From NCBI RefSeq assembly GCF_006443685.1, contig NZ_VFYP01000001.1, forward strand, positions 2,232,001 to 2,296,000: a stretch of 64,000 nt of DNA, read 5' to 3'. The DNA is from Rhizobium glycinendophyticum. Its GTDB lineage: Bacteria; Pseudomonadota; Alphaproteobacteria; Rhizobiales; Rhizobiaceae. The position numbers were made by a program, and so were the translations under genes. Shown one piece after another: positions 49,571 through 59,816 of the stretch. Numbering within the stretch: position 1 is the first letter of the stretch; the number at the start of each line of letters is the position of its first letter. The notes under the pieces were generated by a model, which ran no database searches, was not told the origin of the DNA, and saw only the letters and a list, made by a program, of their open reading frames with translations.

Positions 49571-50959
49571 CTAGACACGTTCGCCGTTTCTCACCCGGTA
49601 GGTCGGGTTGTACATGGTGACAAGCTCCTCCGCCGCTGTCGGATGGACAGCCATGGTGCGATCGAACTCGTCCTTCGTGCAGCCGGCCTTGAGTGTGATC
49701 CCGAGAAGCTGCGCCATCTCGCCGGCGTCGTGACCGAGGATATGGGCGCCGACGACCTTGCGATCCGCCGCATTGACGATCAGCTTCATGATCATCTTCT
49801 CGGCCCGGCCCGACAGGGTCGCCTTCATCGGCCGGAACTGCGCCCGATAGACCTCGATTTCCTCGAACTTCTTCGCTGCCTGCTCCTCCGACATTCCCAC
49901 GGTGCCAATCTCTGGCTGGGAGAACACGGCAGTCGCAATCAACTCGTGGTCCGGCGAGGTCGGATTGTTCTTGTATTCCGTCTCGATGAAACACATCGCC
50001 TCATGGATCGCGACCGGGGTGAGCTGGACGCGGTCCGTCACGTCGCCAAGGGCAAAGATGCTGGGGACATTGGTGCGCGAATAGCGATCGACGATAACCG
50101 CACCACGCTCATTGATCTCGACGCCGGCAGCCTCCAGACCGAGCCCCGTCGTGTTCGGGTCGCGTCCGAGCGCCAGCATGACCTGCTCGACCACAAGCAC
50201 GCCATTGTTCATCGTCTCGACCTGAAGATTGCCGGCTGGCGACTTCTCGACCTTCTGAATGTGGTCATGGCAAAGGATGCGGATTCCCTTCGCCTCCATC
50301 GCCTCGTGCAACCCCCGCCGCATGTCCTGATCGAAGCGGCTGAGGATTTCTGCGCCGCGATAGATCAACGTGGTCTCGACGCCGAGTCCGTGGAAGATGT
50401 TGGCGAATTCGACGGCAATATACCCACCGCCGGCGATCAGGATCGATCGGGGCAGGTTCTCCAGATGGAAGGCTTCGTTGGACGAAATGCAAAGATCATG
50501 GCCTGAAAGCGAGGCATGCGGGTTGGGCGCTCCGCCAACCGCAATGATGATCCGCTCAGCGGTGACTTCCCGTCCGCTGGACACGAGCCTTACGCTATGC
50601 GGCCCGGTCAGTTCGGCGCGGGTTTGCAGGATCTCTGCTCCCGCCCCTTCCAGGCCCTTCCGATAGAGGCCCTCGAGCCGGTCGATTTCCTTGTCCTTTG
50701 CTGCCACCAGCGCATGCCAGTTAAAACGGCTCTCGCCGACCGTCCAGCCGAATCCGGCCGCGTCTTCGAAGTGCTCGTGGAACTGAGAAGCGTAGACGAA
50801 CAGCTTCTTCGGCACGCAGCCGCGGATGACGCAGGTGCCGCCGAAGCGGTATTCTTCGGCGATCGCCACCTTCTTGCCCATGGCTGCCGCCAGCCGTGCA
50901 CTGCGCACGCCGCCGGAGCCGCCCCCGATGACGAACAGGTCATAGTCGAATTGGGTCAT
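49571..50959 (-). CDS. gor: Glutathione-disulfide reductase
   Basis: A 462-residue flavoprotein regenerating reduced glutathione with NADPH. FAD-binding VIGGGSGGVRSARLAA, redox-active disulfide GGTCVIRGCVPKKLFVY, NAD(P)-binding IAGGGYIAVEFANIFHGLG, second FAD motif FALGDVTD, and C-terminal catalytic HPTAAEELVTMY are all present. ATG at 50959 with CAGGAG upstream; the frame is open 66 codons further. The FAD-proximal YIAVEFA and downstream RGAEILSRFD fit glutathione reductase rather than lipoamide dehydrogenase. Confidence 0.95.
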   Translation of the reverse strand: MTQFDYDLFVIGGGSGGVRSARLAAAMGKKVAIAEEYRFGGTCVIRGCVPKKLFVYASQFHEHFEDAAGFGWTVGESRFNWHALVAAKDKEIDRLEGLYRKGLEGAGAEILQTRAELTGPHSVRLVSSGREVTAERIIIAVGGAPNPHASLSGHDLCISSNEAFHLENLPRSILIAGGGYIAVEFANIFHGLGVETTLIYRGAEILSRFDQDMRRGLHEAMEAKGIRILCHDHIQKVEKSPAGNLQVETMNNGVLVVEQVMLALGRDPNTTGLGLEAAGVEINERGAVIVDRYSRTNVPSIFALGDVTDRVQLTPVAIHEAMCFIETEYKNNPTSPDHELIATAVFSQPEIGTVGMSEEQAAKKFEEIEVYRAQFRPMKATLSGRAEKMIMKLIVNAADRKVVGAHILGHDAGEMAQLLGITLKAGCTKDEFDRTMAVHPTAAEELVTMYNPTYRVRNGERV

Positions 50960-51030
50960 GGAAGAAGCTCCTGCTCTTGGGCGTGCTGGCGTTGTCAGCC
51001 TGATATAGGTGGCCGGTGGACCAAAAGAAA

Positions 51031-51052
51031 AGCCCGGGACAATGCCCGGGCT
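51031..51052 (-). terminator. Terminator after the DUF2059 gene
   Basis: Stem AGCCCGGG / CCCGGGCT; on the minus strand it is followed by TTTCTTTT. It lies 23 bp after the DUF2059 stop and upstream of gor. Confidence 0.8.
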
Positions 51053-51074
51053 CGGTAATTCAACAGGGAATGGA

Positions 51075-51614
51075 TCAGGGCTTCGCGGCCGGGGCGGCCG
51101 GCTGGTCCGCCTGAACGATCTTGAGCAGCGCGTCATTGGACTGCTTTTCAAGATCACGCGCCATGCCCGACGTCCAGATGTCGGCGGCCTTCAGCAGCTC
51201 GCGGGTGGCGATCGGACCATCCTTGAGTAGCTTCTTGCCGGCGTCGCTCGAATAGAAGGCGGTGATCGCCTGCAGTTCTTCCGGGGTGAATGCCTTGGCA
51301 TAAACCAGAGCCGCCTCGCGCTCCAGATCCGCGCGACGGGCTGCGAGCTTCAGCGCTTCGGCTTCGATCGTGGACGAGATCTGATCCTGCAGGTTCGGAT
51401 AGGCCTGGATGAGCTGGACCGTCAGGCGGTCCATGATGTTCGGCAGAATGGCGTCGAATCGGTCGGTCACGCCGAGCGCGTCGATCGCGGCCCGGGCGGC
51501 CTGGAGATGCTCCGGCGGAACGTCCTGCGCCTTGGCAGACAGCGCGCCCAGCATGACGCTACCGGCAACGATTGCGATCGAGGCGAAGCGGCCCATACCC
51601 GAAATGCTGATCAT
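51075..51614 (-). CDS. Secreted DUF2059 protein
   Basis: A 179-residue exported protein. A signal peptide (about 1-29, FASIAIVAGSVMLGALSAKAQD) precedes the helical DUF2059 domain, with the typical AKAFTPEELQAITAFYSSDAGKKLL. It ends in an Ala/Pro tail. Function is unknown. It lies 17 bp after rpiA on the same strand and is probably cotranscribed; AGGAG lies 11 bases before the ATG. Confidence 0.88.
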   Translation of the reverse strand: MISISGMGRFASIAIVAGSVMLGALSAKAQDVPPEHLQAARAAIDALGVTDRFDAILPNIMDRLTVQLIQAYPNLQDQISSTIEAEALKLAARRADLEREAALVYAKAFTPEELQAITAFYSSDAGKKLLKDGPIATRELLKAADIWTSGMARDLEKQSNDALLKIVQADQPAAPAAKP

Positions 51615-51631
51615 GTAATTCTATGCTCCTG

Positions 51632-52333
51632 TTAGATTTTTGGCTCCATCACGCGCGCTCCCGCCGGACCGGCGATGATCGCGAGGGATGCCAAGTTTAT
51701 GAATAGGCCGTGTTCGACAACGCCGGGGATCGCATTGAGCTGTTCCGCCAAAGCGTCTGCATCAGGAATGCGGCCAAAAGATGCGTCGAGAATGAGGTGA
51801 CCGCCATCGGTCATGTACAGGCTGTCGTCGCTCCGTTTGCGCAGGTCAAGCGCGCCGGACAGGCCAAGCCGCGAGGCCAGCGCTTCGACGGCGATGCGTG
51901 TCGAAACCTGACCGAAAGGATTGATCTCGATCGGCAGCGGGAAGGCGCCGAGCGTATCGACGATCTTGGTTTCATCGGCAATGACGATCATCCGGTTCGA
52001 AGCCGCAGCGACGATCTTTTCGCGGAGCAAGGCACCGCCGCCGCCCTTGATCAGCCGCAGCTGCGGATCAATCTCGTCTGCACCATCAATGGTCAGATCC
52101 AGTTGCGGCAACTCATCGAGCGATCGCAGTTGCACACCGAGCTCAAGGCAAAGGCGTGCCGTGCGCTCCGAGGTTGGCACACCCTCGACCTTCAATCCGC
52201 CCGCGACCCGTTCGGCCAGCAGACGGACGAACTCTTCAGCCGTTGAACCGGTGCCGATGCCAAGCCGCATGCCGTCTTCGACATGGGTCAGTGCCTCGGC
52301 TGCAGCCTTGATCTTCATTTCCCGCGCGTCCAT
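51632..52333 (-). CDS. rpiA: Ribose-5-phosphate isomerase A
   Basis: A 233-residue enzyme interconverting ribose 5-phosphate and ribulose 5-phosphate in the pentose phosphate pathway. Motifs: [49 protein letters not shown] with the catalytic aspartate and lysine, and the C-terminal [17 protein letters not shown]. Length matches the family. GGGAG lies ten bases before the ATG. Divergent from gph. Confidence 0.96.
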   Translation of the reverse strand: MDAREMKIKAAAEALTHVEDGMRLGIGTGSTAEEFVRLLAERVAGGLKVEGVPTSERTARLCLELGVQLRSLDELPQLDLTIDGADEIDPQLRLIKGGGGALLREKIVAAASNRMIVIADETKIVDTLGAFPLPIEINPFGQVSTRIAVEALASRLGLSGALDLRKRSDDSLYMTDGGHLILDASFGRIPDADALAEQLNAIPGVVEHGLFINLASLAIIAGPAGARVMEPKI

Positions 52334-52473
52334 GCGCCGAAAGCTCCCGTCTGTTGCGTTGAAAGCTGTTTACACGGCTCGTTCCACAAACGAAAGCCCC
52401 GCAACGGGGCCTGCATTTGCCTTTTGCGGGGATTTCCCCTAACGCCGGAGGCCAGACTGATCAGCCCGGGAGC

Positions 52474-53163
52474 GTGACCTTGACCAGCCCAGCCACGACC
52501 ATTGTCTTCGACCTCGACGGAACACTGGTGGATACGGCACCCGACCTCGTCGCCAGCCTCAATCATACCATCGCGATCAAAGGCCTTCCCCCGGTCAGTT
52601 ATGAGGATCTGACGCATCTGGTCGGTCAGGGCGCCCGCGTCATGATCGCCCGCGCCTTTGCACTCAGAGGCGCATCGCTGGCGGAAGACGAACTCCCTGC
52701 CCTGCTCGAGCGCTTCATCGATCACTATGCCGCCGGCATGCCGGGACAGAGCCGTCCTTATCCGGGTTTGACCGAAGCACTGGAACGCCTGAGGGACGCC
52801 GGGCATCTGCTTGCAGTCTGCACCAACAAGATGGAAGGCCTTGCCCGTCCCTTGATCGAAAAGCTCGGCCTCACCGGCTATTTTACCGCAATCACCGGCG
52901 GTGACACGTTTGCCGTGCGTAAGCCGGATGCCGCCCACCTGACCGGCACTGTCGAAATGGCCGGCGGGGTGGCGCACAAGGCGCTGATGATCGGTGACAG
53001 CATCAACGACATCCTAGCCGCCCGCAATGCCGGTATTCCATCGATCGCCGTGCCCTTCGGCTACTCGGACGTGGCCATCGACACACTCGGCGCCTCCGAA
53101 GTCATCGGCCATTTCGACGAACTGACGCTGGAGCTTGTCGAGCGTCTTACCGCCAAAGCCTGA
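52474..53163 (+). CDS. gph: Phosphoglycolate phosphatase
   Basis: A 229-residue HAD-superfamily hydrolase removing 2-phosphoglycolate, a by-product of DNA repair. HAD motifs: FDLDGTLVDTAPDL, LAVCTNKMEGLARPL, KPDAAHL and ALMIGDSINDILAARNAG. I chose the GTG at 52474; the open frame begins at a TTG 19 codons earlier whose residues (MPFAGISPNAGGQ) are not typical. A GC hairpin at 52395-52410 lies in the divergent gap with rpiA. HAD phosphatases overlap in specificity, so Gph is the best but not the only reading. Confidence 0.88.
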   Translation: MTLTSPATTIVFDLDGTLVDTAPDLVASLNHTIAIKGLPPVSYEDLTHLVGQGARVMIARAFALRGASLAEDELPALLERFIDHYAAGMPGQSRPYPGLTEALERLRDAGHLLAVCTNKMEGLARPLIEKLGLTGYFTAITGGDTFAVRKPDAAHLTGTVEMAGGVAHKALMIGDSINDILAARNAGIPSIAVPFGYSDVAIDTLGASEVIGHFDELTLELVERLTAKA

Positions 53164-53224
53164 CCGGAAACCAAAACGGCGGGCCTTAGCCCACCGCCTG
53201 TTGATAGATCTTGCCATTGCGCCG

Positions 53225-55093
53225 TCAGGCGCGCGGAGCCCGCGCATCCGTGGTCGCCTTAAACGCCTTACCGGTATAGTCGTCGCGTCCATAGACATCG
53301 TCAAAATACTCGATCACGCCGTCCTTGTTCGGCCAAGCCGTGAAATACGAGACATAGACCGGGATCTTCTGCGGCACCTGCACTGCGCGGTTCTGCCCCG
53401 ACGAGATTTGCTTGCCGATCTCCTCCACGGTCGTTCCCATGACCGCAGCCGCCATGACGCGTGGCTGGGCCAGACGCACGCAGCCATGGCTGAGGGCGCG
53501 CATGTCGCGATTGAAGAAGCTCTTCGACGGCGTGTCATGCATGTAGATCGCGTGATCATTGGGGAACAGGATCTTCAATTCGCCGAGCGCATTGTCGCCA
53601 CCCGGCGGCTGGCGCACGTCGACCGAATGGGTGGTGTTCCAGTCGATCTGGCTGGACGCGACCTTGCGGCCACCATAGGAGACCTCGTAGCCGAGGCGAT
53701 CCAGATAGGACGGATCTGCGCGAAGCTTGGGCAGCATCTCGTTGACGATGATCGACTGCGGCACGCCCCAATAGGGATTGAACTCGACCGTCTCGATCTG
53801 GTCCTGGAAGAAATACGTCTGGTTCGACTTTGAGCCGACAACCACCCGCATCGACAGCTGTTCCTTGCCGTCATTGATGTAGTAAGCCTGGAATGCCGGC
53901 TGGTTGATGAAAACATAGCGCTGGCCGAGATCGGACGGCAGCCAGCGAACAGCCTCCATGGCCACCTGAAGCTTTGCGATCTTCTCGGCATTGCTATGGC
54001 CCGTCATGGCGCGGATTGTTGCCGGACCGACGACGCCATCAGCCTTCAGGCCCTTTTCCTTCTGGAACGTCTCGACCAACGACACCAGCTCCGGCGTATA
54101 GTCGGGCGTGCCGGTGTAGGAGGCCAGCGTCGCGGCATGCTGAGTCAGCACCGCCTCCGACGCCACCTGCTTGACCGCGCCGACGATGCGCGAGAGTTCC
54201 GGATTGCTCTGGCCGGGCTTGAGCAGCGTACCCGGCGCGATGGTGATCGGCTCGACGGACGCCTGTGCGTCTTCCGCACGAAGCCGGGCAAGCTCGTCGC
54301 GCAGAGCGACAAACTGTGGGCTCTTCGGATCGCGGTTGCGAAGATAGGCGCCAACGTCAGGGCTCTTGCGTAGCATATCCAGCACGGGTGCCAGGTTCAC
54401 ACCCTTGCGTTTGAAATCGTGATAGCCGGAGATCTTGTTCGGATCGATACGCCCGCGAACCGTGTCCTGCACATAGGTCAGCACCTTCGCGGAGAGCGCA
54501 ATTTCGAAACCCATCAGTTCGCGCTGGCGCTGGTCCGGGTCGGCAACGGTATCCGAAGGAACTGCGACGGCATAATCTTCCGGCGACAGACCGGCGGCAC
54601 CGGCATCGGCGAGTGCGGCAATCATCTGCCGGCCGCGATCGGTGAGACCATTCGCATCCACCCAGATCAGAGGCTTGGTCCGATCGGCATAATAAGCCTC
54701 GACTGTCTTGGCGACGTCTTCGGTCGCCCGAACATTGACCTCGGAGAGGAACCGGCGCGGATCCTGCATGTCGCTTGCAGCGGCCGCTTCGGTGCCTGCT
54801 GCGGCCACAGGCGCAATGCGGATCGCCCGCTGCGCCTCAGGCTTGTAGGTATAGTAGCGTGGTCCTGTGACCTTCGGCAGCGGCTCAGGATCGCCCATTT
54901 CAAGACCGCCGAGCGCCTGCTGCTCCAGCAGATTGGGCTTTGCCTGCTCGCGCGTGCTGCGGCCGGGGCCACCCCGCAGGAGATCGAGAAGTGTCGTGGC
55001 TGAGGCCTCTCCCGGCATTGCGCCGAGGGCAGTCGTTGCTGCCAAAAATGCCGTCACTACAAATGTGGAGGTTCTCGTCATTCTCGCTCTCAT
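53225..55093 (-). CDS. YcbB-type L,D-transpeptidase
   Basis: A periplasmic peptidoglycan cross-linking enzyme, 622 residues from the ATG at 55093; starts at 55132 and 55081 are alternatives. A signal peptide (FVVTAFLAATTALGAMPGEASA) precedes an N-terminal domain. A peptidoglycan-binding repeat follows (LVSLVETFQKEKGLKADGVVGPATIRAMTG), then the YkuD catalytic domain, with the active site in NRDMRALSHGCVRLAQP (Cys of SHGCVRL). Such enzymes form 3-3 cross-links, abundant in polar-growing Rhizobiales. Convergent with gph. Confidence 0.92.
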   Translation of the reverse strand: MRARMTRTSTFVVTAFLAATTALGAMPGEASATTLLDLLRGGPGRSTREQAKPNLLEQQALGGLEMGDPEPLPKVTGPRYYTYKPEAQRAIRIAPVAAAGTEAAAASDMQDPRRFLSEVNVRATEDVAKTVEAYYADRTKPLIWVDANGLTDRGRQMIAALADAGAAGLSPEDYAVAVPSDTVADPDQRQRELMGFEIALSAKVLTYVQDTVRGRIDPNKISGYHDFKRKGVNLAPVLDMLRKSPDVGAYLRNRDPKSPQFVALRDELARLRAEDAQASVEPITIAPGTLLKPGQSNPELSRIVGAVKQVASEAVLTQHAATLASYTGTPDYTPELVSLVETFQKEKGLKADGVVGPATIRAMTGHSNAEKIAKLQVAMEAVRWLPSDLGQRYVFINQPAFQAYYINDGKEQLSMRVVVGSKSNQTYFFQDQIETVEFNPYWGVPQSIIVNEMLPKLRADPSYLDRLGYEVSYGGRKVASSQIDWNTTHSVDVRQPPGGDNALGELKILFPNDHAIYMHDTPSKSFFNRDMRALSHGCVRLAQPRVMAAAVMGTTVEEIGKQISSGQNRAVQVPQKIPVYVSYFTAWPNKDGVIEYFDDVYGRDDYTGKAFKATTDARAPRA

Positions 55094-55523
55094 TTCACGC
55101 CGAGCCCCTTGGACTCGCGGCTTGCTGGCCATGTGCGCGGTTCACTAGCCCATCAGCCTTTACTTGGGAAGTTCGGCGCCGAAACCGTGAACGGATCGCC
55201 GGACGAAATTTGGCGCGACCGCAACGTCGCAACGACGGGGTTCGCCGGCAAACTAAATGGAAACATTCGTTAATTTTTCATTGACGTTAATGGATGGTGT
55301 CCCGCCGTCTTCAGAGAAGCCCGGTTACCGGCGGGACAAATTGTCGTGACACGTGCCAGAATTGACACAAGCCGCTGGCTGAAAGCCCCTCTTGGTATTT
55401 ATCCGACGACCAAAATAGTTGACAATTCGACGCAACTTATTGCCATCCGTTTGCAACAACAGCGGCACCACCTACATTGCTCTCTGGGCAGCCCCCCTGA
55501 GCCACGCGAAAAGGCAGATCCCT
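55094..55523. other. Gene-free region before fumC with a stable hairpin
   Basis: 430 bp between the transpeptidase and fumC. It contains an AT-rich stretch (55256-55290), a perfect 9-bp inverted repeat GTCCCGCCG / CGGCGGGAC with a 20-base loop (55300-55337), and a TTGACA element at 55419-55424 that could be a -35 box without a clear -10. Short open frames inside show no coding character. Confidence 0.5.
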
Positions 55524-56912
55524 ATGACGAAAAGAACCGAAACAGACACCTTTGGACCGATTGAGGTCGAGGCTGACCGCTACTGGGGCGCCCAGGCGCA
55601 GCGTTCTCTGGGCAATTTCAAGATTGGCTGGGAAAAGCAGCCTCTGCCCGTCGTCCGCGCACTCGGCATCGTCAAGCAGGCAGCCGCGCGGGCAAACCTC
55701 GCGCTCGGCAAACTCGACCCGAAACTGGCAGACGCGATCATTGCGGCCGCCCAGGAAGTAATCGACGGCAAGCTCGACGCCCATTTCCCGCTCGTGGTGT
55801 GGCAGACCGGCTCCGGCACCCAGTCGAACATGAACGCCAATGAGGTGATCTCCAACCGTGCCATCGAAATGCTCGGCGGGACCATGGGATCCAAGAAGCC
55901 CGTTCATCCAAACGACCACGTCAATATGAGCCAGTCGTCGAACGACACCTACCCTACGGCCATGCACATCGCGGCAGCCGAGCATGTGGTGCATCACCTG
56001 CTCCCTTCGCTCAAACACCTCCATTACGCCCTGGATGCCAAGGCGAAAGCCTTCAACCACATCATCAAGATCGGCCGCACCCACACGCAGGATGCAACGC
56101 CGCTCACGCTCGGCCAGGAATTCTCCGGCTATGCCGCCCAGGTCGCCTCCTCGATCAAGCGCGTCGAACTCACCCTGCCGGGCCTTTACGAACTCGCCCA
56201 AGGCGGCACGGCCGTCGGCACCGGCCTCAACGCCCCGATCGGCTTTGCCGAGAAGGTGGCGGAAGAGATCGCTGCGATCACCGGCCTGCCCTTCGTCACA
56301 GCCCCGAACAAGTTCGAGGCTCTAGCCGCCCATGACGCCATGGTCTTCTCCCATGGTGCGATCAACGCGGCGGCCGCTGCCCTCTTCAAGATCGCAAACG
56401 ACATCCGCTTTCTCGGCTCCGGCCCGCGCGCGGGTCTGGGCGAACTGCAATTGCCGGAAAATGAACCAGGCTCCTCGATCATGCCGGGGAAGGTGAACCC
56501 CACCCAGTCGGAAGCGCTGACCCAGGTCTGCGCCCACATCTTCGGCAATCAGGCGGCAATCACCTTTGCCGGAAGTCAGGGGCATTTCGAACTCAACGTC
56601 TACAATCCCATGATGGCCTATAATTTTCTGCAGTCGGTCCAGCTGCTCGGTGACGCGGCCGTATCCTTCACCGACAATTGCGTGGTCGGCATCGAGGCGC
56701 GCGAGGACAACATCCGAAAGGGCGTGGAAAACTCTCTTATGCTGGTGACGGCGCTCAACGGCAAGCTTGGCTATGACGCCTGCGCCAAGATCGCCAAGAC
56801 CGCCCACAAGAACGGCACGACGCTCCGTGAGGAAGCAGTCGGCGGCGGATATCTCACCAATGAGGAATTCGATCAGTATGTTCGTCCCGAATTGATGATC
56901 GGTCCGCACTGA
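55524..56912 (+). CDS. fumC: Class II fumarate hydratase
   Basis: A 462-residue iron-free, oxygen-stable fumarase (fumarate to malate). Typical segments: [17 protein letters not shown] at the start, [54 protein letters not shown] and the signature [11 protein letters not shown]. The start is the ATG at 55524. A second, unrelated class I fumarase gene lies about 1 kb downstream. Confidence 0.97.
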   Translation: MTKRTETDTFGPIEVEADRYWGAQAQRSLGNFKIGWEKQPLPVVRALGIVKQAAARANLALGKLDPKLADAIIAAAQEVIDGKLDAHFPLVVWQTGSGTQSNMNANEVISNRAIEMLGGTMGSKKPVHPNDHVNMSQSSNDTYPTAMHIAAAEHVVHHLLPSLKHLHYALDAKAKAFNHIIKIGRTHTQDATPLTLGQEFSGYAAQVASSIKRVELTLPGLYELAQGGTAVGTGLNAPIGFAEKVAEEIAAITGLPFVTAPNKFEALAAHDAMVFSHGAINAAAAALFKIANDIRFLGSGPRAGLGELQLPENEPGSSIMPGKVNPTQSEALTQVCAHIFGNQAAITFAGSQGHFELNVYNPMMAYNFLQSVQLLGDAAVSFTDNCVVGIEAREDNIRKGVENSLMLVTALNGKLGYDACAKIAKTAHKNGTTLREEAVGGGYLTNEEFDQYVRPELMIGPH

Positions 56913-56918
56913 AGCAAT

Positions 56919-56951
56919 CGCAGGCGACAGTGACAACCGCTGTCGCCTGCG
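56919..56951. terminator. Strong hairpin between convergent fumC and the GGDEF gene
   Basis: Perfect 12-bp stem (CGCAGGCGACAG / CTGTCGCCTGCG) with a 9-base loop, filling the gap between the two convergent stop codons. It has no T run on either side. Confidence 0.55.
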
Positions 56952-56952
56952 T

Positions 56953-57822
56953 CTACGGCAGAGCTTGCAAAACCTCGAGGCCGGTGCGCCGCGTGTCGCG
57001 GGCGCGAAAGAGTGCCATATCGGCCTTGTGGATGAGGTCGGCCATGGTCTCCTGGTCGTGGCGCATAGCCAGGCCGAAGGTGGCGCAGAGACTGCCGCGC
57101 GCGACCGGACCAACCTCGAGATCGGCTACCGCCCGCCGCAAGTCCTCGCAACAACGAAGCACCGCGCTCGGCTTGTCGCCGGCAAACAGCAGGACGAATG
57201 TCGTGCCGGACATACGTGCCGCGACCGGGCGCGGCGCGAAATATTGTCGGACGAGGTCACCCACGGCCACCAACGCGCGGTCGGTCACCTCGCGATCGTG
57301 TAGGGCCTGCACGGCATCCACCCCCTCCAGTTCGAACACGGCAACCGTCACGTCTGATCCGCCGTTTCCTTGCCGCTCGACCTGCACACTGTAGACGGCG
57401 CTACCGTTCAATAGCCCCGTCAGCGGATCAAGCGCCGGCTGCCCTTCGGCCCGCTCGGCGAGGGCAGCGATCTCTCCGACCATGCCGCAGACAGCACGCG
57501 TAACGACGGCGATCTCGTCCTCACCATGCTTGTCGAGGCGGTCTTCGGCAAAACTGCCACCTGTGCGATAGCGCGTGATTGCAGCCGCCAGATACCGGAG
57601 TGGCCGCGTCAGCCACCACATTGTGGCAAGACACGCGACGGTACCGATGAGGGTGGCACCAAGAACGACCAGCGCGACCCGGAAGCCATCCGATTGAGAT
57701 GTCGTTCCCAAAAAGAGCAGGAGAGCGATGAGCGGCAGATGAATGCACACGAAACTCACCAGAAAGATCTTGATCACGATCGAACGTCGCCAGCTGTCCT
57801 TGTTAGCGCTGTCGAAAGCCAT
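56953..57822 (-). CDS. Membrane protein with HAMP and degenerate GGDEF domain
   Basis: A 289-residue protein. Two membrane helices (about 15-41 and 48-72) are followed by a HAMP-like linker (RPLRYLAAAITRYRTG) and a GGDEF domain (about 130-285). The domain keeps DPLTGLLN but has SGTTF in place of the GGDEF signature, and the metal-binding aspartates are replaced (FELEGVD). It is therefore unlikely to make cyclic di-GMP and may bind nucleotide or act as a partner. No EAL domain. It lies between two fumarase genes. Confidence 0.85.
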   Translation of the reverse strand: MAFDSANKDSWRRSIVIKIFLVSFVCIHLPLIALLLFLGTTSQSDGFRVALVVLGATLIGTVACLATMWWLTRPLRYLAAAITRYRTGGSFAEDRLDKHGEDEIAVVTRAVCGMVGEIAALAERAEGQPALDPLTGLLNGSAVYSVQVERQGNGGSDVTVAVFELEGVDAVQALHDREVTDRALVAVGDLVRQYFAPRPVAARMSGTTFVLLFAGDKPSAVLRCCEDLRRAVADLEVGPVARGSLCATFGLAMRHDQETMADLIHKADMALFRARDTRRTGLEVLQALP

Positions 57823-57993
57823 CCCTGCTCTCCTCCGAATCTGCAGCCCGACGACACATGCATGACGGACGCCGTATCCTCAAGACATTGGTGAAATAAC
57901 AACGCCCGACCTGCGGCTTTCGACGCATTGAAATCTTAAGTCCTTCCCCGTAAACCACCGGAATTTCCAGCTGATGCCGCGAAAGGCCCCGTG

Positions 57994-59601
57994 ATGGCAG
58001 ACGATCTGTTCCCAATTGGCGAAGACCTGACCCCCTACCGCAAGATCACCTCGGACTATGTGTCCGTCGAAACATTCAAGGGTCAGGAAATCTTGACCGT
58101 CGAGCCTGAGGGGCTGCGCCTGTTGGCCGAGACGGCTCTGTCGGACATCAACCATCTCCTGCGTCCCGGCCACCTGAAGCAGCTCGCCTCTATTCTCCAA
58201 GATCCCGAAGCGACCGACAACGACCGCTTCGTCGCCTTCGACCTTCTGAAGAACGCCAATATCGCCGCCGGCGGTATCCTGCCGATGTGCCAGGACACCG
58301 GCACCGCCATCGTCATGGGCAAGAAGGGCCGCCGCGTCTGGACCGATGGTCACGACTACGAGGCTTTGGCGGCCGGCGTGCGCGATGCCTATGAGCGCCG
58401 CAATCTGCGTTATTCCCAACTCGCGCCGATCAAGATGTTCGAGGAGAAGAACACCAAGACGAACCTGCCGGCCCAGATCGACCTCTATGAAGAGGGCGAG
58501 GACGCCTACAAGTTCCTGTTCATGGCCAAGGGGGGCGGCTCGGCCAACAAGACATTCCTTTACCAGGGCACGCCTTCGCTTCTCACCCATGACCGCATGA
58601 TCGACTTTCTCAAGGAGAAGATACTGACGCTGGGTACGGCAGCCTGTCCCCCCTACCATCTGGCGATCGTCATCGGCGGCCTATCCGCCGAAATGACGCT
58701 GAAGACAGTCAAGCTCGCCTCGGCCCGTTACCTCGATGGTCTGCCGACGGAGGGATCGGAAAGCGGACACGCCTTCCGTGACATCGAGATGGAGAAGGAA
58801 ATCCACAAGCTCACCCAGTCCCTGGGTGTCGGGGCGCAGTTCGGTGGCAAGTATTTCTGCCATGACGTCCGCGTCATCCGCCTGCCCCGCCACGGCGCCT
58901 CACTCCCGATCGGGCTCGGTGTCAGCTGTTCCGCCGACCGTCAGGCGGTCGGTAAAATCACCCGAGACGGCATCTATATCGAGCAACTCGAAACCGATCC
59001 GTCGAAATATATGCCCGAGATCGACGAAACCGCGCTGTCCTCCTCGGTGGTCAAGATCGACCTCAATCAGCCGATGTCGGCGATCCTGGCCGAGCTCACC
59101 AAACACCCGGTCAAGACCCGCCTGTCACTGACAGGGACGATCATCGTTGCCCGCGATCTTGCCCATTCCAGGATCCGCGAGCGGCTGGAGAAGGGCGAAG
59201 GCATGCCCGACTACATGAAGAACCACCCGGTTTACTACGCCGGCCCGGCCAAGACGCCGACAGGTTACGCCTCCGGTTCCTTCGGGCCGACCACAGCCGG
59301 GCGCATGGATAGCTATGTCGATCAGTTCCAGTCCTTCGGCGGCTCGATGGTCATGCTCGCCAAGGGCAACCGCTCCCGCGCGGTGCGCGAAGCCTGCAAG
59401 AGCCATGGAGGCTTCTACCTCGGCTCAATTGGCGGCCCGGCCGCCCGTCTCGCCCAGGATTGTATCCGCAAGGTCGAGGTACTGGAATATCCGGAGCTCG
59501 GCATGGAGGCCGTGTGGAAGATCGAGGTCGAGGATTTCCCAGCCTTCATCGTCACCGACGACAAAGGCAACGATTTCTTCCAGGAGTTCAACCTCGGCTG
59601 A
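57994..59601 (+). CDS. fumA: Class I (iron-sulfur) fumarate hydratase
   Basis: A 535-residue [4Fe-4S] fumarase, sensitive to oxygen and superoxide. Seen: [17 protein letters not shown] with a cluster cysteine, [30 protein letters not shown], and [16 protein letters not shown] in the C-terminal beta part. I chose the ATG at 57994; a GTG directly before it is also in frame. Cluster-containing fumarase alongside fumC gives activity under differing iron and oxygen conditions. Confidence 0.95.
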   Translation: MADDLFPIGEDLTPYRKITSDYVSVETFKGQEILTVEPEGLRLLAETALSDINHLLRPGHLKQLASILQDPEATDNDRFVAFDLLKNANIAAGGILPMCQDTGTAIVMGKKGRRVWTDGHDYEALAAGVRDAYERRNLRYSQLAPIKMFEEKNTKTNLPAQIDLYEEGEDAYKFLFMAKGGGSANKTFLYQGTPSLLTHDRMIDFLKEKILTLGTAACPPYHLAIVIGGLSAEMTLKTVKLASARYLDGLPTEGSESGHAFRDIEMEKEIHKLTQSLGVGAQFGGKYFCHDVRVIRLPRHGASLPIGLGVSCSADRQAVGKITRDGIYIEQLETDPSKYMPEIDETALSSSVVKIDLNQPMSAILAELTKHPVKTRLSLTGTIIVARDLAHSRIRERLEKGEGMPDYMKNHPVYYAGPAKTPTGYASGSFGPTTAGRMDSYVDQFQSFGGSMVMLAKGNRSRAVREACKSHGGFYLGSIGGPAARLAQDCIRKVEVLEYPELGMEAVWKIEVEDFPAFIVTDDKGNDFFQEFNLG

Positions 59602-59816
59602 TTTTTCTCCGATTACTTGCTTGCCGCGACGTCAGGCCACGGGTGTCGCGGCAGCAAAAGAATATCAAAAACAAAACCTTAAGCCGATAGGTCGATATTG
59701 ACACGAATTTCTGCCAATTACTTGTCGTAACGGCAGCATTAAAGCTTTCAAAATTATTTGGCTCTAACATCTTATTGAGCTGTAAAAGCCCCCAGAGGAT
59801 AAATGGAGTTGGCCGA

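Noticed and set aside
55346..55564. 72-codon plus-strand frame before fumC
   Set aside because: It overlaps the fumC start in another frame and has no supporting features.
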